Shown here piece by piece: positions 53,869 to 63,099 of a stretch of DNA of 64,000 nucleotides. Source of the DNA: Microvirga mediterraneensis (GTDB taxonomy: Bacteria; Pseudomonadota; Alphaproteobacteria; Rhizobiales; Beijerinckiaceae); NCBI RefSeq assembly GCF_013520865.1, contig NZ_JACDXJ010000001.1, positions 310,001 to 374,000 of the forward strand. Reading direction: 5' to 3'. Position 1 is the stretch's first letter. Every line of letters begins with the position of its first letter. The notes under the pieces are model-generated. The model was not told the DNA's origin, made no database searches, and saw nothing but the letters and a program-made list of their open reading frames with translations. The position numbers were made by a program, and so were the translations under genes.

Positions 53869-54555
53869 ATGACGGTCACCCGCTTTCTCCACCGAGTCGT
53901 CCGGATCGGCCTTGGTCTCACTCTCTTATGGGTCGGGGCGGTCTTTTGGCTAGGCCTTTTGTACTGGGCCGTGCCGCCGGTCTCGACCCTGATGGTCGGA
54001 CGCTGGCTCACCCTGCAGCCCGTCGAGAGGACCTTCGTCAGCCTGAACGAGATTTCGCCGAACCTGCCGCTCGCCGTCATGACGTCCGAGGACAGCCGCT
54101 TCTGCGAGCATAACGGCGTGGACTGGGACGCGCTCTGGGACGTGGTGGAGGCCGCCGACGGGGACGGACCGTCCCGTGGCGCCTCGACCATTCCCATGCA
54201 GGTGGCGAAGAACCTCTTCCTGTGGCCGAGCCGCTCCTATGTGCGCAAGGGGCTGGAGATCCCGGTCGCCCTCTATCTCGACCTGATCTGGTCGAAGCGG
54301 AAGATGATGGAGGTCTATCTCAACGTGGCCGAATGGGGCGACGGCGTCTTCGGGGCCGAGGCGGCGGCCCAGAGATATTTCCGCAAGTCGGCCAAGACCC
54401 TGACCCGCCAGGAGGCGGCTCTCCTGGCCAGGGCCCTGCCCAATCCCCTGGTGCGCAATCCGGCCCGTCCGCGGCCCGGCCATCGGGCCCTGGCGGGCCA
54501 GCTCCAGGCGCGCATGGCGCGAGCCGCGCCTTTCAGCGATTGTCTCAAGCCTTGA
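53869..54555 (+). CDS. mtgA: Monofunctional peptidoglycan transglycosylase
   Basis: This 228-residue GT51 enzyme has one N-terminal membrane anchor (about 12-35). The motif TSEDSRFCEHNGVDWDAL contains the catalytic Glu74, followed by GASTIPMQVAKNLFLWPSRS and the KRKMMEVYLNVAEWGDGVFG block. It polymerises glycan strands from lipid II. Start choice is uncertain: the ATG at 53869 has GGAGG very close, while ATGs at 53764/53767 would overlap the ispA start codon on the other strand. Confidence 0.92.
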   Translation: MTVTRFLHRVVRIGLGLTLLWVGAVFWLGLLYWAVPPVSTLMVGRWLTLQPVERTFVSLNEISPNLPLAVMTSEDSRFCEHNGVDWDALWDVVEAADGDGPSRGASTIPMQVAKNLFLWPSRSYVRKGLEIPVALYLDLIWSKRKMMEVYLNVAEWGDGVFGAEAAAQRYFRKSAKTLTRQEAALLARALPNPLVRNPARPRPGHRALAGQLQARMARAAPFSDCLKP

Positions 54556-54705
54556 GGCTTCCTGCGGCAATGAAAAACCCTCGGATTGCGTCAAAGGGCT
54601 AGATATTTCCCCAAAGACCTTGTATGAGGCGCAACCTCATCAAGTTTGAGATGTGAGCGTTCCCCGGTTGAGCGGGCGCTCCGCTATTTTAACCGGAGAC
54701 GAGAA

Positions 54706-54891
54706 ATGGCCGTTCCAAAAAGAAAAACGTCGCCTTCGCGGCGCGGAATGCGTCGCTCCGCCGATGCCTTGCAGGCCCCGACCTATATCGAGGACAAGGA
54801 TTCCGGCGAGCTGCGCCGCCCTCACCATGTTGACCTGAAGACCGGCATGTACCGCGGCCGTCAGGTCCTCAAGGTGAAGACCGACGCGTAA
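54706..54891 (+). CDS. rpmF: 50S ribosomal protein L32
   Basis: This 61-residue protein starts [20 protein letters not shown] and continues [20 protein letters not shown]. That is the alphaproteobacterial L32 form, without the zinc-binding Cys motif found in some bacteria. GGAGA precedes the ATG. It lies 150 bases after mtgA and is followed by its own terminator, so it is probably monocistronic. Confidence 0.97.
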   Translation: MAVPKRKTSPSRRGMRRSADALQAPTYIEDKDSGELRRPHHVDLKTGMYRGRQVLKVKTDA

Positions 54892-54914
54892 TCGACGCGA
54901 CATGCGACAATCCG

Positions 54915-54943
54915 AACCGGCGCCTCCGAGCGCCGGTTTTTTT
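54915..54943 (+). terminator. Rho-independent terminator of rpmF
   Basis: AACCGGCGC and GCGCCGGTT form a stem around a short loop, followed directly by a run of T residues. Clear rightward terminator 23 bases after the rpmF stop. Confidence 0.92.
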
Positions 54944-55097
54944 ATGCCCGCAATCCCCAAGGAGCCTGATTTCCTTTCGCTTTTTACCCTTCATTAAGCG
55001 TGAGGGCGGATCCTGTATCCCTTGGTTTCCCGGGCAGTCAGGCTTGTGCAGGCGCTTTGGCCGCTCCCGGGTCGGGCGTATTTCGAGGGTGAGTGTG

Positions 55098-56720
55098 ATG
55101 GCGACGAAGGGGCAGGGGCGGACGGGGCTTTTCAAGGGCGTTTCCCGGCCGCGACGCCAAGCCTCCCGGAGCCCTCTGCCTCCGGCGAGCGTCACCTATG
55201 CCTGGGACATGGTGTCCGACACCCTCACCTGGGGTCCCGGCGCGGCCGAAACCCTCGGCGTACCGGCGAAGGATCTGCCGAAGACGGGGCAAGCGTTCTC
55301 CCACCTGATCGAACACGGCTGCGGCCTGTCCCGCCGGGACGCCATTGCCTCCGCCGAGGCTCGGGGCGGAGCCTACGAAACCCGGTATGCCCTGCGCTTC
55401 GAGCCGGACCGGGTGACGATGGTCGAGGATGCGGGCCGCTGGCAGCCGGACACCCTCGGTCGCCCTGCCTTCGCCCGTGGCCAACTGCGCCTCGATCCGG
55501 TTTCAGGCGCATTGCTGCCTGCGGTGCTGAACCAACGCTCGGAGCTTCTGTGCAGCATCCAGAACGGCATCAATGAAGCTCTGAGGGTGTCTCATACCTG
55601 CACCCTGATCGTCGGTGCCCTCGACGATCAAGGAGCCGACGCGATGACGGAGATCGCCCGGAAGGTGCGCCCGATGATGCGCCGTCACGACCTCTTCACC
55701 GTCCTCGGGCCCGATCGCTTCGCCCTCGCCCTGACCTGCTGCCCGGCCGCCGATGCTCCGAGCGCCATGAAGCGTCTCGCCGGGCTCATCGGGGATCATC
55801 CGGCCGTCGCCTCGCTGAGCCTAGGGGCCGCCTGCGCGCCGGACCATACCTTCAAGGCCACCAAGCTGCTGCGGTTCGCCGAGCAGGCCCTGGCCTCGGG
55901 TCTCGAGCGCGGGGAAACCTGCAAGCTCTACGACACGCGCCCGAAGTCCCCCTCGCCGGCTGCCGATCAGGCCCCGTTCGACTGGGTCGACGCCCTCAAC
56001 AGCCGGAACCTGACGCTCGCCCGCCAGCCGGTGGTAGAGGCCCAAAGCCGTACGCCAGCCCTGATGCAGGCCTGCGCCTCCCTGGCGGGTCCTGAGGGGC
56101 GCCCCCTCATGCTCGGCCCGGTGCCGAAGCTCAAGGATACGAACCTCGCCCTTCTCGTGGACGGGCGCATGCTGGAGCTGGCGGCCGATTACCTGAAGGA
56201 CCATCCCGGCCAACGCCTGGCGCTGCCGGTCTCCGTCAGGACCCTGCAGGATGCCGAGTGGCTGTCCATGCTGGCAGCCCATCTCGGTGCCCGTCCCGGC
56301 ATCGAATCGCGGCTCATCGTCGAGGTTCCCGAAGCTGCCATGGCCGAGAGCCGGACGGTTCTGGGCCGCCTCCACGCCATGAAGGCCTTGGGCATCGGTC
56401 TCGCGCTCACCGGCTTCGGAGCCGGCTACGTGACGCCGGACCAGCTGCGGATGCTGCCCGTCGACCTTCTCAAGATCGACGGCGTCTTCATCCAGCCGCT
56501 CAAGCGCTCGACCGACGACCGGCTCACCGTCAGGACCCTGGTCGACAGGGCCCAGCACCTCGGCATCGCCACGGCGGCGGAATGGGTGGAGGATGAGGCC
56601 ACCGCCCGCCTGCTGGCATCCTGGGGCGTGGATTATTTGCAGGGCGGATTGTTCGGAGAGCCCGAGGCGCTGCCGCAGGCTTCAGGCCTGCAGCGGATGC
56701 TGAAGACGGCGCGCGGCTGA
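55098..56720 (+). CDS. Degenerate PAS-GGDEF-EAL protein (likely inactive c-di-GMP enzyme)
   Basis: 540 residues. A PAS-like region (about 30-130, VTYAWDMVSDTLTWGPGAAE) leads to a GGDEF-like domain whose motif reads LGPDRFALAL in place of GGDEF. An EAL-like domain follows. In it the EAL motif is absent (RQPVVEAQS), DDFG reads TGFG (ALTGFGAGY) and AEGVE reads AEWVE. LPVDLLKIDGVFI and QGGLFGEP keep the fold. Both cyclase and phosphodiesterase catalytic residues are missing, so a receptor, scaffold or protein-binding role is more likely. The start at 55098 has a GAGGG upstream. Confidence 0.82.
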   Translation: MATKGQGRTGLFKGVSRPRRQASRSPLPPASVTYAWDMVSDTLTWGPGAAETLGVPAKDLPKTGQAFSHLIEHGCGLSRRDAIASAEARGGAYETRYALRFEPDRVTMVEDAGRWQPDTLGRPAFARGQLRLDPVSGALLPAVLNQRSELLCSIQNGINEALRVSHTCTLIVGALDDQGADAMTEIARKVRPMMRRHDLFTVLGPDRFALALTCCPAADAPSAMKRLAGLIGDHPAVASLSLGAACAPDHTFKATKLLRFAEQALASGLERGETCKLYDTRPKSPSPAADQAPFDWVDALNSRNLTLARQPVVEAQSRTPALMQACASLAGPEGRPLMLGPVPKLKDTNLALLVDGRMLELAADYLKDHPGQRLALPVSVRTLQDAEWLSMLAAHLGARPGIESRLIVEVPEAAMAESRTVLGRLHAMKALGIGLALTGFGAGYVTPDQLRMLPVDLLKIDGVFIQPLKRSTDDRLTVRTLVDRAQHLGIATAAEWVEDEATARLLASWGVDYLQGGLFGEPEALPQASGLQRMLKTARG

Positions 56721-56727
56721 ACCCGGA

Positions 56728-57303
56728 CTATTTGCTCGCCAGCTTGTCGAGCTTGGCCTGCATGTCGGCCATCTGCTGCTTCAGGCGGTCGAGATCGGTC
56801 GTCTCCTCGCTCTTGGCCGACGGCTTCGTCTCGGATGTCCCGGACGAGGTCTGAGGGAAGGGCGCGAACATGCGCATCGCTTCCGTAAAGAAGCCCATGT
56901 TCTTGCGCACCTGCTCCTCCATGGCCTGGAAGGCCCCGGGCCCGAAGGCCTGCGCCATCTGCTCCCGGAGCTTCTGCTGCTCCTGGGACAGGTTGTTCAT
57001 GGAAAATTCGAGGTAGCTCGGCACCAGGGCCTGCATGCTGTCGCCGTAGAAGCGGATCAGCTGGCGGAGCACCGTGACCGGCAGGAGGTTCGGCCCCTCC
57101 TTGTTCTCCTGCTCGAAGATGATCTGCGCCAGGACCGAGCGGGTGATCTCCTCGCCGGACTTCGCGTCATAGACCACGAAGTCCTCGCCCTTGCGCACCA
57201 TGCCGGCCAGATCTTCCAGCGTCACGTAGGTCGAGGTGCCCGTGTGGTAGAGGCGGCGGTTGGCATATTTCTTGATGACCGTCGGTTGTTTGTCCGTCGC
57301 CAT
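56728..57303 (-). CDS. phaR: Polyhydroxyalkanoate synthesis repressor
   Basis: This 191-residue protein has the PHB/PHA accumulation regulator DNA-binding domain at the N-terminus (TVIKKYANRRLYHTGTSTYV, then TLEDLA) and the granule-associated region (IIFEQENKEG, FYGDSMQALVPSYLEFSM). A coiled coil ends the protein (LDRLKQQMADMQAKLDKLAS). PhaR binds both PHA granules and promoters and represses phasin and biosynthetic genes. It is divergent from phaA, 235 bases apart, as is common. The start MATDKQP was chosen over an extension of 35 residues. Confidence 0.95.
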   Translation of the reverse strand: MATDKQPTVIKKYANRRLYHTGTSTYVTLEDLAGMVRKGEDFVVYDAKSGEEITRSVLAQIIFEQENKEGPNLLPVTVLRQLIRFYGDSMQALVPSYLEFSMNNLSQEQQKLREQMAQAFGPGAFQAMEEQVRKNMGFFTEAMRMFAPFPQTSSGTSETKPSAKSEETTDLDRLKQQMADMQAKLDKLASK

Positions 57304-57538
57304 TTCGCCCGATACGCTCCCGGGAAAACTACCATGGCCGACACTCCCGATCCCGATCCGTCGGAATGCCAGCCGTTTATGATTATAAGTCTTATGCCGG
57401 ACGATCAAAGCGCCAAAAGTCTAAGGCGTATCGGAGCAGGGTTGCGCATCGGGTCCTTGACATCCCACCCCCTGGGGATTTGATCGAGCCGGCACTACAT
57501 TCATTCTGCGACCAGACAATCAGCATGAGGAGAGAGGA

Positions 57539-58717
57539 ATGGCCGGAGACAGGATCGTCATCGTCGGCGCGGCGCGCACCCCCGTCGGCTCGTTCAACGG
57601 CGCCTTCGCCAATACCCCGGCTCATGAGCTCGGCGCCGTCGCCATCAAGGCTGCCCTCGAGCGCGCCAAGGTCGAAGGCGGAGAAGTGGACGAGGTGATC
57701 CTCGGCCAGATCCTCACCGCGGGCCAGGGCCAGAATCCGGCTCGCCAAGCCGCGATGGCGGCGGGCATCCCGCAGGAAAAGACCGCCTGGGGCCTCAACC
57801 AGCTCTGCGGCTCGGGCCTGCGTACGGTCGCCATCGGCATGCAGCAGATCGCCAACGGCGACGCGAGCATCATCGTGGCGGGCGGCCAGGAATCCATGTC
57901 CCTCGCCCCGCACGCGGCTCACATGCGCTCCGGCACCAAGATGGGCGATTTCAAGCTCATGGACACCATGCTGAAGGACGGCCTGATGGACGCCTTCCAC
58001 GGCTACCACATGGGCAACACCGCCGAGAACGTGGCCCAGCGCTGGCAGCTCACCCGCGAGGAGCAGGATCAGTTCGCCACCGGCTCCCAGAACAAGGCCG
58101 AGGCCGCCCAGAAGGAAGGCCGGTTCAAGGACGAGATCACGCCCGTGACGATTTCCACCCGCAAGGGCGACATCGTCGTGGACCAGGACGAGTACATCCG
58201 CGCCGGCACCACGGTCGAGTCTCTCGCCAAGCTGCGTCCCGCCTTCTCCAAGGACGGTACGGTCACGGCGGGCAACGCCTCGGGCATCAATGACGGGGCC
58301 GCCGCCATCGTGCTGATGACGGAGGCCGAGGCCGAGAAGCGCGGCCTGACCCCGCTCGCCCGCATCGCCTCCTGGGCCACCGCAGGTGTCGACCCGGCCA
58401 TCATGGGCACGGGTCCGATCCCATCCTCGCGCAAGGCGCTGGAGAAGGCCGGCTGGAAGGTGTCCGACCTCGAGCTCGTCGAGGCCAACGAGGCCTTCGC
58501 CGCCCAGGCGCTCGCGGTCAACAAGGACATGGGCTGGGATCCGTCCATCGTGAACGTGAACGGCGGCGCCATCGCGATCGGTCACCCGATCGGCGCCTCG
58601 GGCGCCCGCGTGCTCGTGACCCTGCTGCACGAAATGGGCCGTCGCAACGCCAAGAAGGGCCTCGCCACCCTCTGCATCGGCGGCGGCATGGGCGTCGCCA
58701 TGTGCCTCGAGCGCTGA
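57539..58717 (+). CDS. phaA: Acetyl-CoA acetyltransferase (beta-ketothiolase)
   Basis: This 392-residue thiolase has the nucleophile Cys90 in [11 protein letters not shown], the His of [10 protein letters not shown] and the second Cys in [11 protein letters not shown]. It condenses two acetyl-CoA to acetoacetyl-CoA for PHB synthesis. AGGAGAGAGGA provides a strong SD. It is followed by phaB after 178 bases. phaC is not in the window. Confidence 0.96.
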   Translation: MAGDRIVIVGAARTPVGSFNGAFANTPAHELGAVAIKAALERAKVEGGEVDEVILGQILTAGQGQNPARQAAMAAGIPQEKTAWGLNQLCGSGLRTVAIGMQQIANGDASIIVAGGQESMSLAPHAAHMRSGTKMGDFKLMDTMLKDGLMDAFHGYHMGNTAENVAQRWQLTREEQDQFATGSQNKAEAAQKEGRFKDEITPVTISTRKGDIVVDQDEYIRAGTTVESLAKLRPAFSKDGTVTAGNASGINDGAAAIVLMTEAEAEKRGLTPLARIASWATAGVDPAIMGTGPIPSSRKALEKAGWKVSDLELVEANEAFAAQALAVNKDMGWDPSIVNVNGGAIAIGHPIGASGARVLVTLLHEMGRRNAKKGLATLCIGGGMGVAMCLER

Positions 58718-58895
58718 ACCGCCCGAAGCCCACAAACTGCTAAAACGTCATGAAGCTCCGGAAATTCCGGAGCTTCTCTCTTTCCCGTTCCGTCAAATAT
58801 CCTAAGCTATGTTGTCAGGGGCTCGGAGAGAGCCGCCTGACGATGAATGGATCCTCAAGAGATCCGCACGGGAACGGTCTTGGGAAGGAAACAGC

Positions 58896-59621
58896 ATGGC
58901 GCGTGTTGCATTGGTTACCGGCGGCACCCGCGGCATCGGTGCCGCGATTTCGAAAGGCTTGAAGGACGCGGGCTACAGGGTTGCGGCCAATTACGGTGGC
59001 AATGACGAAGCGGCCAGTCATTTCAAGCAGGAGACCGGCATTCCGGTCTTCAAGTTCGACGTTTCCGATGCAGCATCCTGCGAGAGCGGCATCAAGGCGG
59101 TCGAAGCCGAACTCGGCCCGGTCGACATCCTGGTCAACAATGCGGGCATCACCCGCGACGGCATGTTCCACAAGATGACCTACGACCAGTGGTCCGCCGT
59201 GATCCGCACCAATCTCGATTCCATGTTCACCTGCACGCGCCCCGTGATCGAGGGCATGCGCGAGCGCGGCTTCGGACGCATCATCATCATCTCGTCCATC
59301 AACGGCCAGAAGGGCCAGATGGGACAGGCGAACTATTCCGCCGCGAAAGCGGGCGTGATCGGCTTCGCCAAGGCCCTCGCGCAGGAGAATGCCAACAAGG
59401 GCGTCACGGTCAACGTGATCGCGCCGGGCTACATCGCCACGGAAATGGTGAAAGCCGTCCCCGAAGAGGTTCTCAAGTCGAAGATCCTGCCTCTCATTCC
59501 CGTGGGCCGCCTCGGCGAGGCGGAGGAGATCGCCCGCAGCGTGCTCTTCTTGGCCGCCGACGAGGCCGGCTTCGTCACCGGCTCGACCCTGTCCGTCAAC
59601 GGCGGCCAATACATGGCCTGA
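58896..59621 (+). CDS. phaB: Acetoacetyl-CoA reductase
   Basis: This 241-residue short-chain dehydrogenase has the cofactor loop TGGTRGIG (residues 8-15), NNAGITRD, the catalytic Ser in IIISSINGQKGQMGQ and the YSAAK Tyr/Lys. The sequence is that of PhaB/PhbB, reducing acetoacetyl-CoA to (R)-3-hydroxybutyryl-CoA with NADPH. The ATG at 58896 has GGGAAGGAAA ahead, better than the upstream open frame. Its stop codon lies in the first copy of a 14-bp tandem repeat. Confidence 0.95.
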   Translation: MARVALVTGGTRGIGAAISKGLKDAGYRVAANYGGNDEAASHFKQETGIPVFKFDVSDAASCESGIKAVEAELGPVDILVNNAGITRDGMFHKMTYDQWSAVIRTNLDSMFTCTRPVIEGMRERGFGRIIIISSINGQKGQMGQANYSAAKAGVIGFAKALAQENANKGVTVNVIAPGYIATEMVKAVPEEVLKSKILPLIPVGRLGEAEEIARSVLFLAADEAGFVTGSTLSVNGGQYMA

Positions 59622-59664
59622 TCGACTTGGCCTGATCGACTTGGCCTGATCGAATCGGCCTGAC
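59615..59664 (+). repeat. 14-bp tandem repeat at the phaB stop codon
   Basis: GGCCTGATCGACTT occurs twice exactly, then as GGCCTGATCGAATC, then as a partial GGCCTGACC. The first copy carries the phaB TGA stop. Likely a replication-slippage product. Confidence 0.9.
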
Positions 59665-59675
59665 CCGCAAGGCAT

Positions 59676-59714
59676 CGTTCCGGACCCGGCCTGTTCGCGC
59701 CGGGTTTCGGAACG
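59676..59714 (+). terminator. Hairpin after phaB
   Basis: CGTTCCGGACCCGGC pairs imperfectly with GCCGGGTTTCGGAACG. It is a strong stem with no T-run, probably ending or protecting the phaB message before the next SDR gene. Confidence 0.55.
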
Positions 59715-59751
59715 ACGCGCCCGATCCTGCTGCAAAACGGAGAAGTGACGA

Positions 59752-60498
59752 ATGAACCGCATCGACATGGCGGGCCGAACCGTCGTGATCACGGGAGGGG
59801 CTCGCGGCATCGGCTGCGCGATCGGCGAGCGCCTCGTGCAATCGGGCGCCCGGGTCGCCATCTGGGATCTCCGCCTCGACGATTCCCGGACCAGTGCCGC
59901 CGCGCTCGCGCAGGATTGCCTCGGCCTGAGCGTCGACGTCTCGGACAGCCTGTCGGTGGAGCATGCCGCGCAGCAGACGCGCGCCGCCTTCGGGCGCATC
60001 GACGGCCTGGTCAACGGCGCCGGGATCACGGGACCGGTCAAGCCGCTGGCCGAATATTCCGTCGAGGAGTGGCGCAGCGTCGTCGAGGTCAACCTGACCG
60101 GAACCTTCAATTGCTGCCGCTCCATCGTGCCGATCATGCAGGAGAACGATTACGGCCGCATCGTCAACATTTCCTCGGTCGCGGGCAAGGAGGGCAACCC
60201 GAACCTCGCCGCCTACAGCGCCGCCAAGGCCGGGATCATCGGCCTCACCAAGTCGCTGGGCAAGGAGCTGGCCAGGACCGGCATCGCGGTGAACTGCATC
60301 ACGCCGACCACGGCCAAGACGAAGATCCTCGATTCCCTGACGCCGGAATTCATCGAGTACATGCGCGTGCGCATCCCGCGTGACCGCTTCGCCGAGCTGC
60401 ACGAGATCGCCGCCATGGTGGCCTGGATGCTCTCCGAAGAGAATTCCTTCACCACGGCCGCCACCTTCGATCTCAGCGGTGGACGCACCACGTATTGA
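59752..60498 (+). CDS. SDR-family oxidoreductase
   Basis: This 248-residue short-chain dehydrogenase has TGGARGIG (about 14-21), NGAGITG, the catalytic Ser of NISSVAGKEG and YSAAK. The Asp in IWDLRLDD after beta2 suggests NAD rather than NADP as cofactor. It resembles 3-oxoacyl-ACP reductases and sugar or polyol dehydrogenases. It follows phaB by 130 bases beyond a hairpin, so it need not belong to PHA metabolism. Exact substrate unknown. Confidence 0.85.
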   Translation: MNRIDMAGRTVVITGGARGIGCAIGERLVQSGARVAIWDLRLDDSRTSAAALAQDCLGLSVDVSDSLSVEHAAQQTRAAFGRIDGLVNGAGITGPVKPLAEYSVEEWRSVVEVNLTGTFNCCRSIVPIMQENDYGRIVNISSVAGKEGNPNLAAYSAAKAGIIGLTKSLGKELARTGIAVNCITPTTAKTKILDSLTPEFIEYMRVRIPRDRFAELHEIAAMVAWMLSEENSFTTAATFDLSGGRTTY

Positions 60499-60571
60499 GA
60501 CGTTTTATCCGCTCGACCTCAAGGCGCCCCCGCTTCGCATTTACGGGCAACCCATGCTAGTGGCGGGCATC

Positions 60572-61447
60572 ATGACGACTCGCACCGCCACCTCCATCGG
60601 CCTCATCGCCATCCTGCTCTGGTCCATGCTCGCCCTGTTCACGGCCGCGACAGGCACGATCCCTCCGTTCCAGCTCAACGCGATGACGTTCCTGGTCGGC
60701 GGACTGGTGGGCGTGGGCAGCTGGATCGTGCGGCCTCAAGGGCTCAAGGCCCTGCGCCAGAAGCCCGTCGTCTGGGCCTTGGGGATCGGCGGCCTGTTCG
60801 GCTACCACGCGCTTTATTTCGCTGCCCTGCGCTGGGCGCCGCCGGCCGAGTCGGGGCTGATCAATTACCTTTGGCCGTTGCTGATCGTGCTGTTCTCCTC
60901 GCTCCTGCCCGGCGAGCATCTGCGGCGGGCGCATATCGTGGGAGCGTTGCTCGGATTTGCGGGCGTCATCGTGCTGATCGCCGGGCGCGGCGCCTTCGAT
61001 GCGCGCGCCGAATACATGCCGGGCTACATCTGCGCTTTCGTGGCCGCCTTCGTCTGGGCGGGCTATTCGGTGCTGTCCCGCCGTTTCGGCCAGGTTCCGA
61101 CCGATGCGGTGGCGGGCTTCTGCCTCATGACCTCGCTCCTGAGCCTCGTCTGCCACCTCGCCTTCGAGACCACGATCTGGCCCGAGACGACGACGCAATG
61201 GCTCGCCCTTCTGGCGCTCGGCCTCGGCCCGGTGGGCGCGGCCTTCTACGTGTGGGACATCGGCATGAAGCGCGGCGACATCCGCTTCCTCGGCGTCGCC
61301 TCCTATGCGACGCCGGTGCTGTCGACCCTGCTGCTGGTGGTCGCCGGCTACGCGGAGCCGACCCTGACGCTCTTGCTCGCCTGCGGCCTCATCGTGGCCG
61401 GCGCGCTCATTGCTACCCTCACACCGAAGAAGACCGTCCCGGCATGA
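60572..61447 (+). CDS. DMT-superfamily exporter (EamA; YddG-like)
   Basis: This 291-residue protein has ten membrane segments in two EamA repeats, starting MTTRTATSIGLIAILLWSML. WAPPAESGLINYLWPLLIVL is typical of the YddG branch, which exports aromatic amino acids. An ATG 18 bases upstream is possible. Its 3' end overlaps the convergent GNAT gene by 29 bases. Confidence 0.82.
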   Translation: MTTRTATSIGLIAILLWSMLALFTAATGTIPPFQLNAMTFLVGGLVGVGSWIVRPQGLKALRQKPVVWALGIGGLFGYHALYFAALRWAPPAESGLINYLWPLLIVLFSSLLPGEHLRRAHIVGALLGFAGVIVLIAGRGAFDARAEYMPGYICAFVAAFVWAGYSVLSRRFGQVPTDAVAGFCLMTSLLSLVCHLAFETTIWPETTTQWLALLALGLGPVGAAFYVWDIGMKRGDIRFLGVASYATPVLSTLLLVVAGYAEPTLTLLLACGLIVAGALIATLTPKKTVPA

Positions 61448-62183
61448 CCCGGTGGGTGTATCGGTAGGCGGTCTCGAAGCCGAGGGCCCCATAAAGCGAG
61501 CGGGCTATCTCGTTTTCCTCGCGCACCTGCAGATAGGCCGTGTGCGCCCCCTCCCGGCAGCCCCACGCCATGAGGCTCGCCACCACCCGGCGGCCCAGGC
61601 CGATGCCGCGCAGGTCCGGCGCGACCACGATGTCGTAGAGGCCGACATAGCCACGCTCCACCACGCCGAGGCCCCAGGCCACCGGTCTCTCGTCGAGGCT
61701 GAGCGTCGCGAATGCCGTCTTCTGGCGGATCCGGGAGACGATCCTCATCAGCGTCTCGTCATCGGCCTTGTCCCCGCCATAGGATTCCGCCGCCGCCCGC
61801 ACCCAGCGCTTGGACACCTGCGGGTCGAGGCTCACTTCCGGATCGCTCTCGCAATCGCCGATCCTGATCGGAGCCGTGAGGACATGCGTGGGCTCGATAT
61901 CCTTGAAACCGCGCTCCTTCAGCAACTCGTCCACCTGGGGCGCCTCTATCCCGTTGAGACGGAAGGTGGGACGCACATTGGCCTCTACGAAGCGCGCGAC
62001 CATGTAATCGAGGAGCTCATCATCGAGGCCGATATCCGGCCGGAAGGGCGTCGCGGAATTGGCCCGCTTCGAGTAGCCGTTCGCAAGACGGAGAACCCAG
62101 CCGTCGTAGAGCTGATAATCGAACGAGGGCCAGGCGTTCAGGAGGCGGCTCTCGAGTCCGATGATGAGACTGTGGTCGTTCAT
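61419..62183 (-). CDS. GNAT-family N-acetyltransferase
   Basis: This 254-residue protein has an N-terminal half that resembles a degenerate GNAT fold (GWVLRLANGYSKRANSATPF). The active GNAT domain lies in the C-terminal half (DIVVAPDLRGIGLGRRVVAS, then LYGALGFETAYRYTHRVM). Proteins of this arrangement are common in alphaproteobacteria and poorly characterised. It precedes glyoxalase II in reverse and overlaps the exporter gene tail to tail. Substrate unknown. Confidence 0.85.
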   Translation of the reverse strand: MNDHSLIIGLESRLLNAWPSFDYQLYDGWVLRLANGYSKRANSATPFRPDIGLDDELLDYMVARFVEANVRPTFRLNGIEAPQVDELLKERGFKDIEPTHVLTAPIRIGDCESDPEVSLDPQVSKRWVRAAAESYGGDKADDETLMRIVSRIRQKTAFATLSLDERPVAWGLGVVERGYVGLYDIVVAPDLRGIGLGRRVVASLMAWGCREGAHTAYLQVREENEIARSLYGALGFETAYRYTHRVMPGRSSSV

Positions 62184-62216
62184 GAGGCTGTCGGCTCCTG
62201 CAAGGTCATGCCCTCA

Positions 62217-62984
62217 TCAGAACCTGTTCTTCCATTCGCGCAAGGCCTGAAACACCTCCACGGGCGAGGCTCCTTCCTTATGAACGGATTTCGCGAGCGC
62301 AGGCTCCCCGGCCCTTAAGAACGGATTGACGGCTTTCTCCTGGCCGATGGTGGTCGGCACGAGAAAGCGGCCCTCCGCCTGGGCCCTCTCCGCTTCCGCC
62401 GCCCGCGCCTTCAAGGCCTCGTTATGCGGATCGGCGGCGAGAGCGAACCGCGCATTGGACAGCGTGTAATCGTGCCCGCAATAGACCCGTGCCTCGTCCG
62501 GCAGAGAAGCGAGACGCTGCAGCGTGGCCCAGAATTCCGCATAGGTTCCCTCGAACATCCGCCCGCAGCCGAGGGTGAAGAGGGTGTCGCCGGCAAACAG
62601 CGCCCGATCCGCCGCGAACCAGTAGGAGACGTGGTCCATGCAATGACCCGGCGTCTCCCAGACATGGGCCTGAAGGCCGCCCACATGCACCGTATCGCCT
62701 TCGCGCACATAGGCATCGGCGGACGGCACCGCCTCGCGCGCCTTGACCGGAGCCACGACCCGGCAGCCCGTGCGACGCTTCAGAGGCTCGACGGCCTGCA
62801 CGTGATCGGCATGGCGGTGCGTGACGAGGATGTCGGTCAGCTGCCATCCCGTCTGGGCAAGAGCCGCCAGGATCGCCCCCTCGTCGGGCGCGTCGATGGC
62901 CGCGCAGGCCCCCGTATTGGGATCGTGGACCAGAACACCGATATTGTCCTTGAGGCAGAGAAAGGCGTGGATCTGGGCGGACAT
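62217..62984 (-). CDS. gloB: Hydroxyacylglutathione hydrolase (glyoxalase II)
   Basis: This 255-residue MBL-fold enzyme has THRHADH (H56, H58, D60, H61), the later ligands in TPGHCMDH and AGDTLF, and CGHDYTLSNARFA of the C-terminal substrate domain. It hydrolyses S-lactoylglutathione to lactate and glutathione. The start MSAQIHAFLC gives the family N-terminus; the upstream open frame overlaps the divergent methyltransferase leader. The pairing with a divergent methyltransferase gene is common in this order. Confidence 0.94.
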   Translation of the reverse strand: MSAQIHAFLCLKDNIGVLVHDPNTGACAAIDAPDEGAILAALAQTGWQLTDILVTHRHADHVQAVEPLKRRTGCRVVAPVKAREAVPSADAYVREGDTVHVGGLQAHVWETPGHCMDHVSYWFAADRALFAGDTLFTLGCGRMFEGTYAEFWATLQRLASLPDEARVYCGHDYTLSNARFALAADPHNEALKARAAEAERAQAEGRFLVPTTIGQEKAVNPFLRAGEPALAKSVHKEGASPVEVFQALREWKNRF

Positions 62985-63099
62985 CGGGGCACCTTGTCTT
63001 GATGTGCTCTGAGCTATCATGGAACAGTCGGCCCGTGAAACCAGACCCGGATCACGCATTCGCTTGCCGGGCCGGATCGAGAGGCAAGCCGTTGAGATC

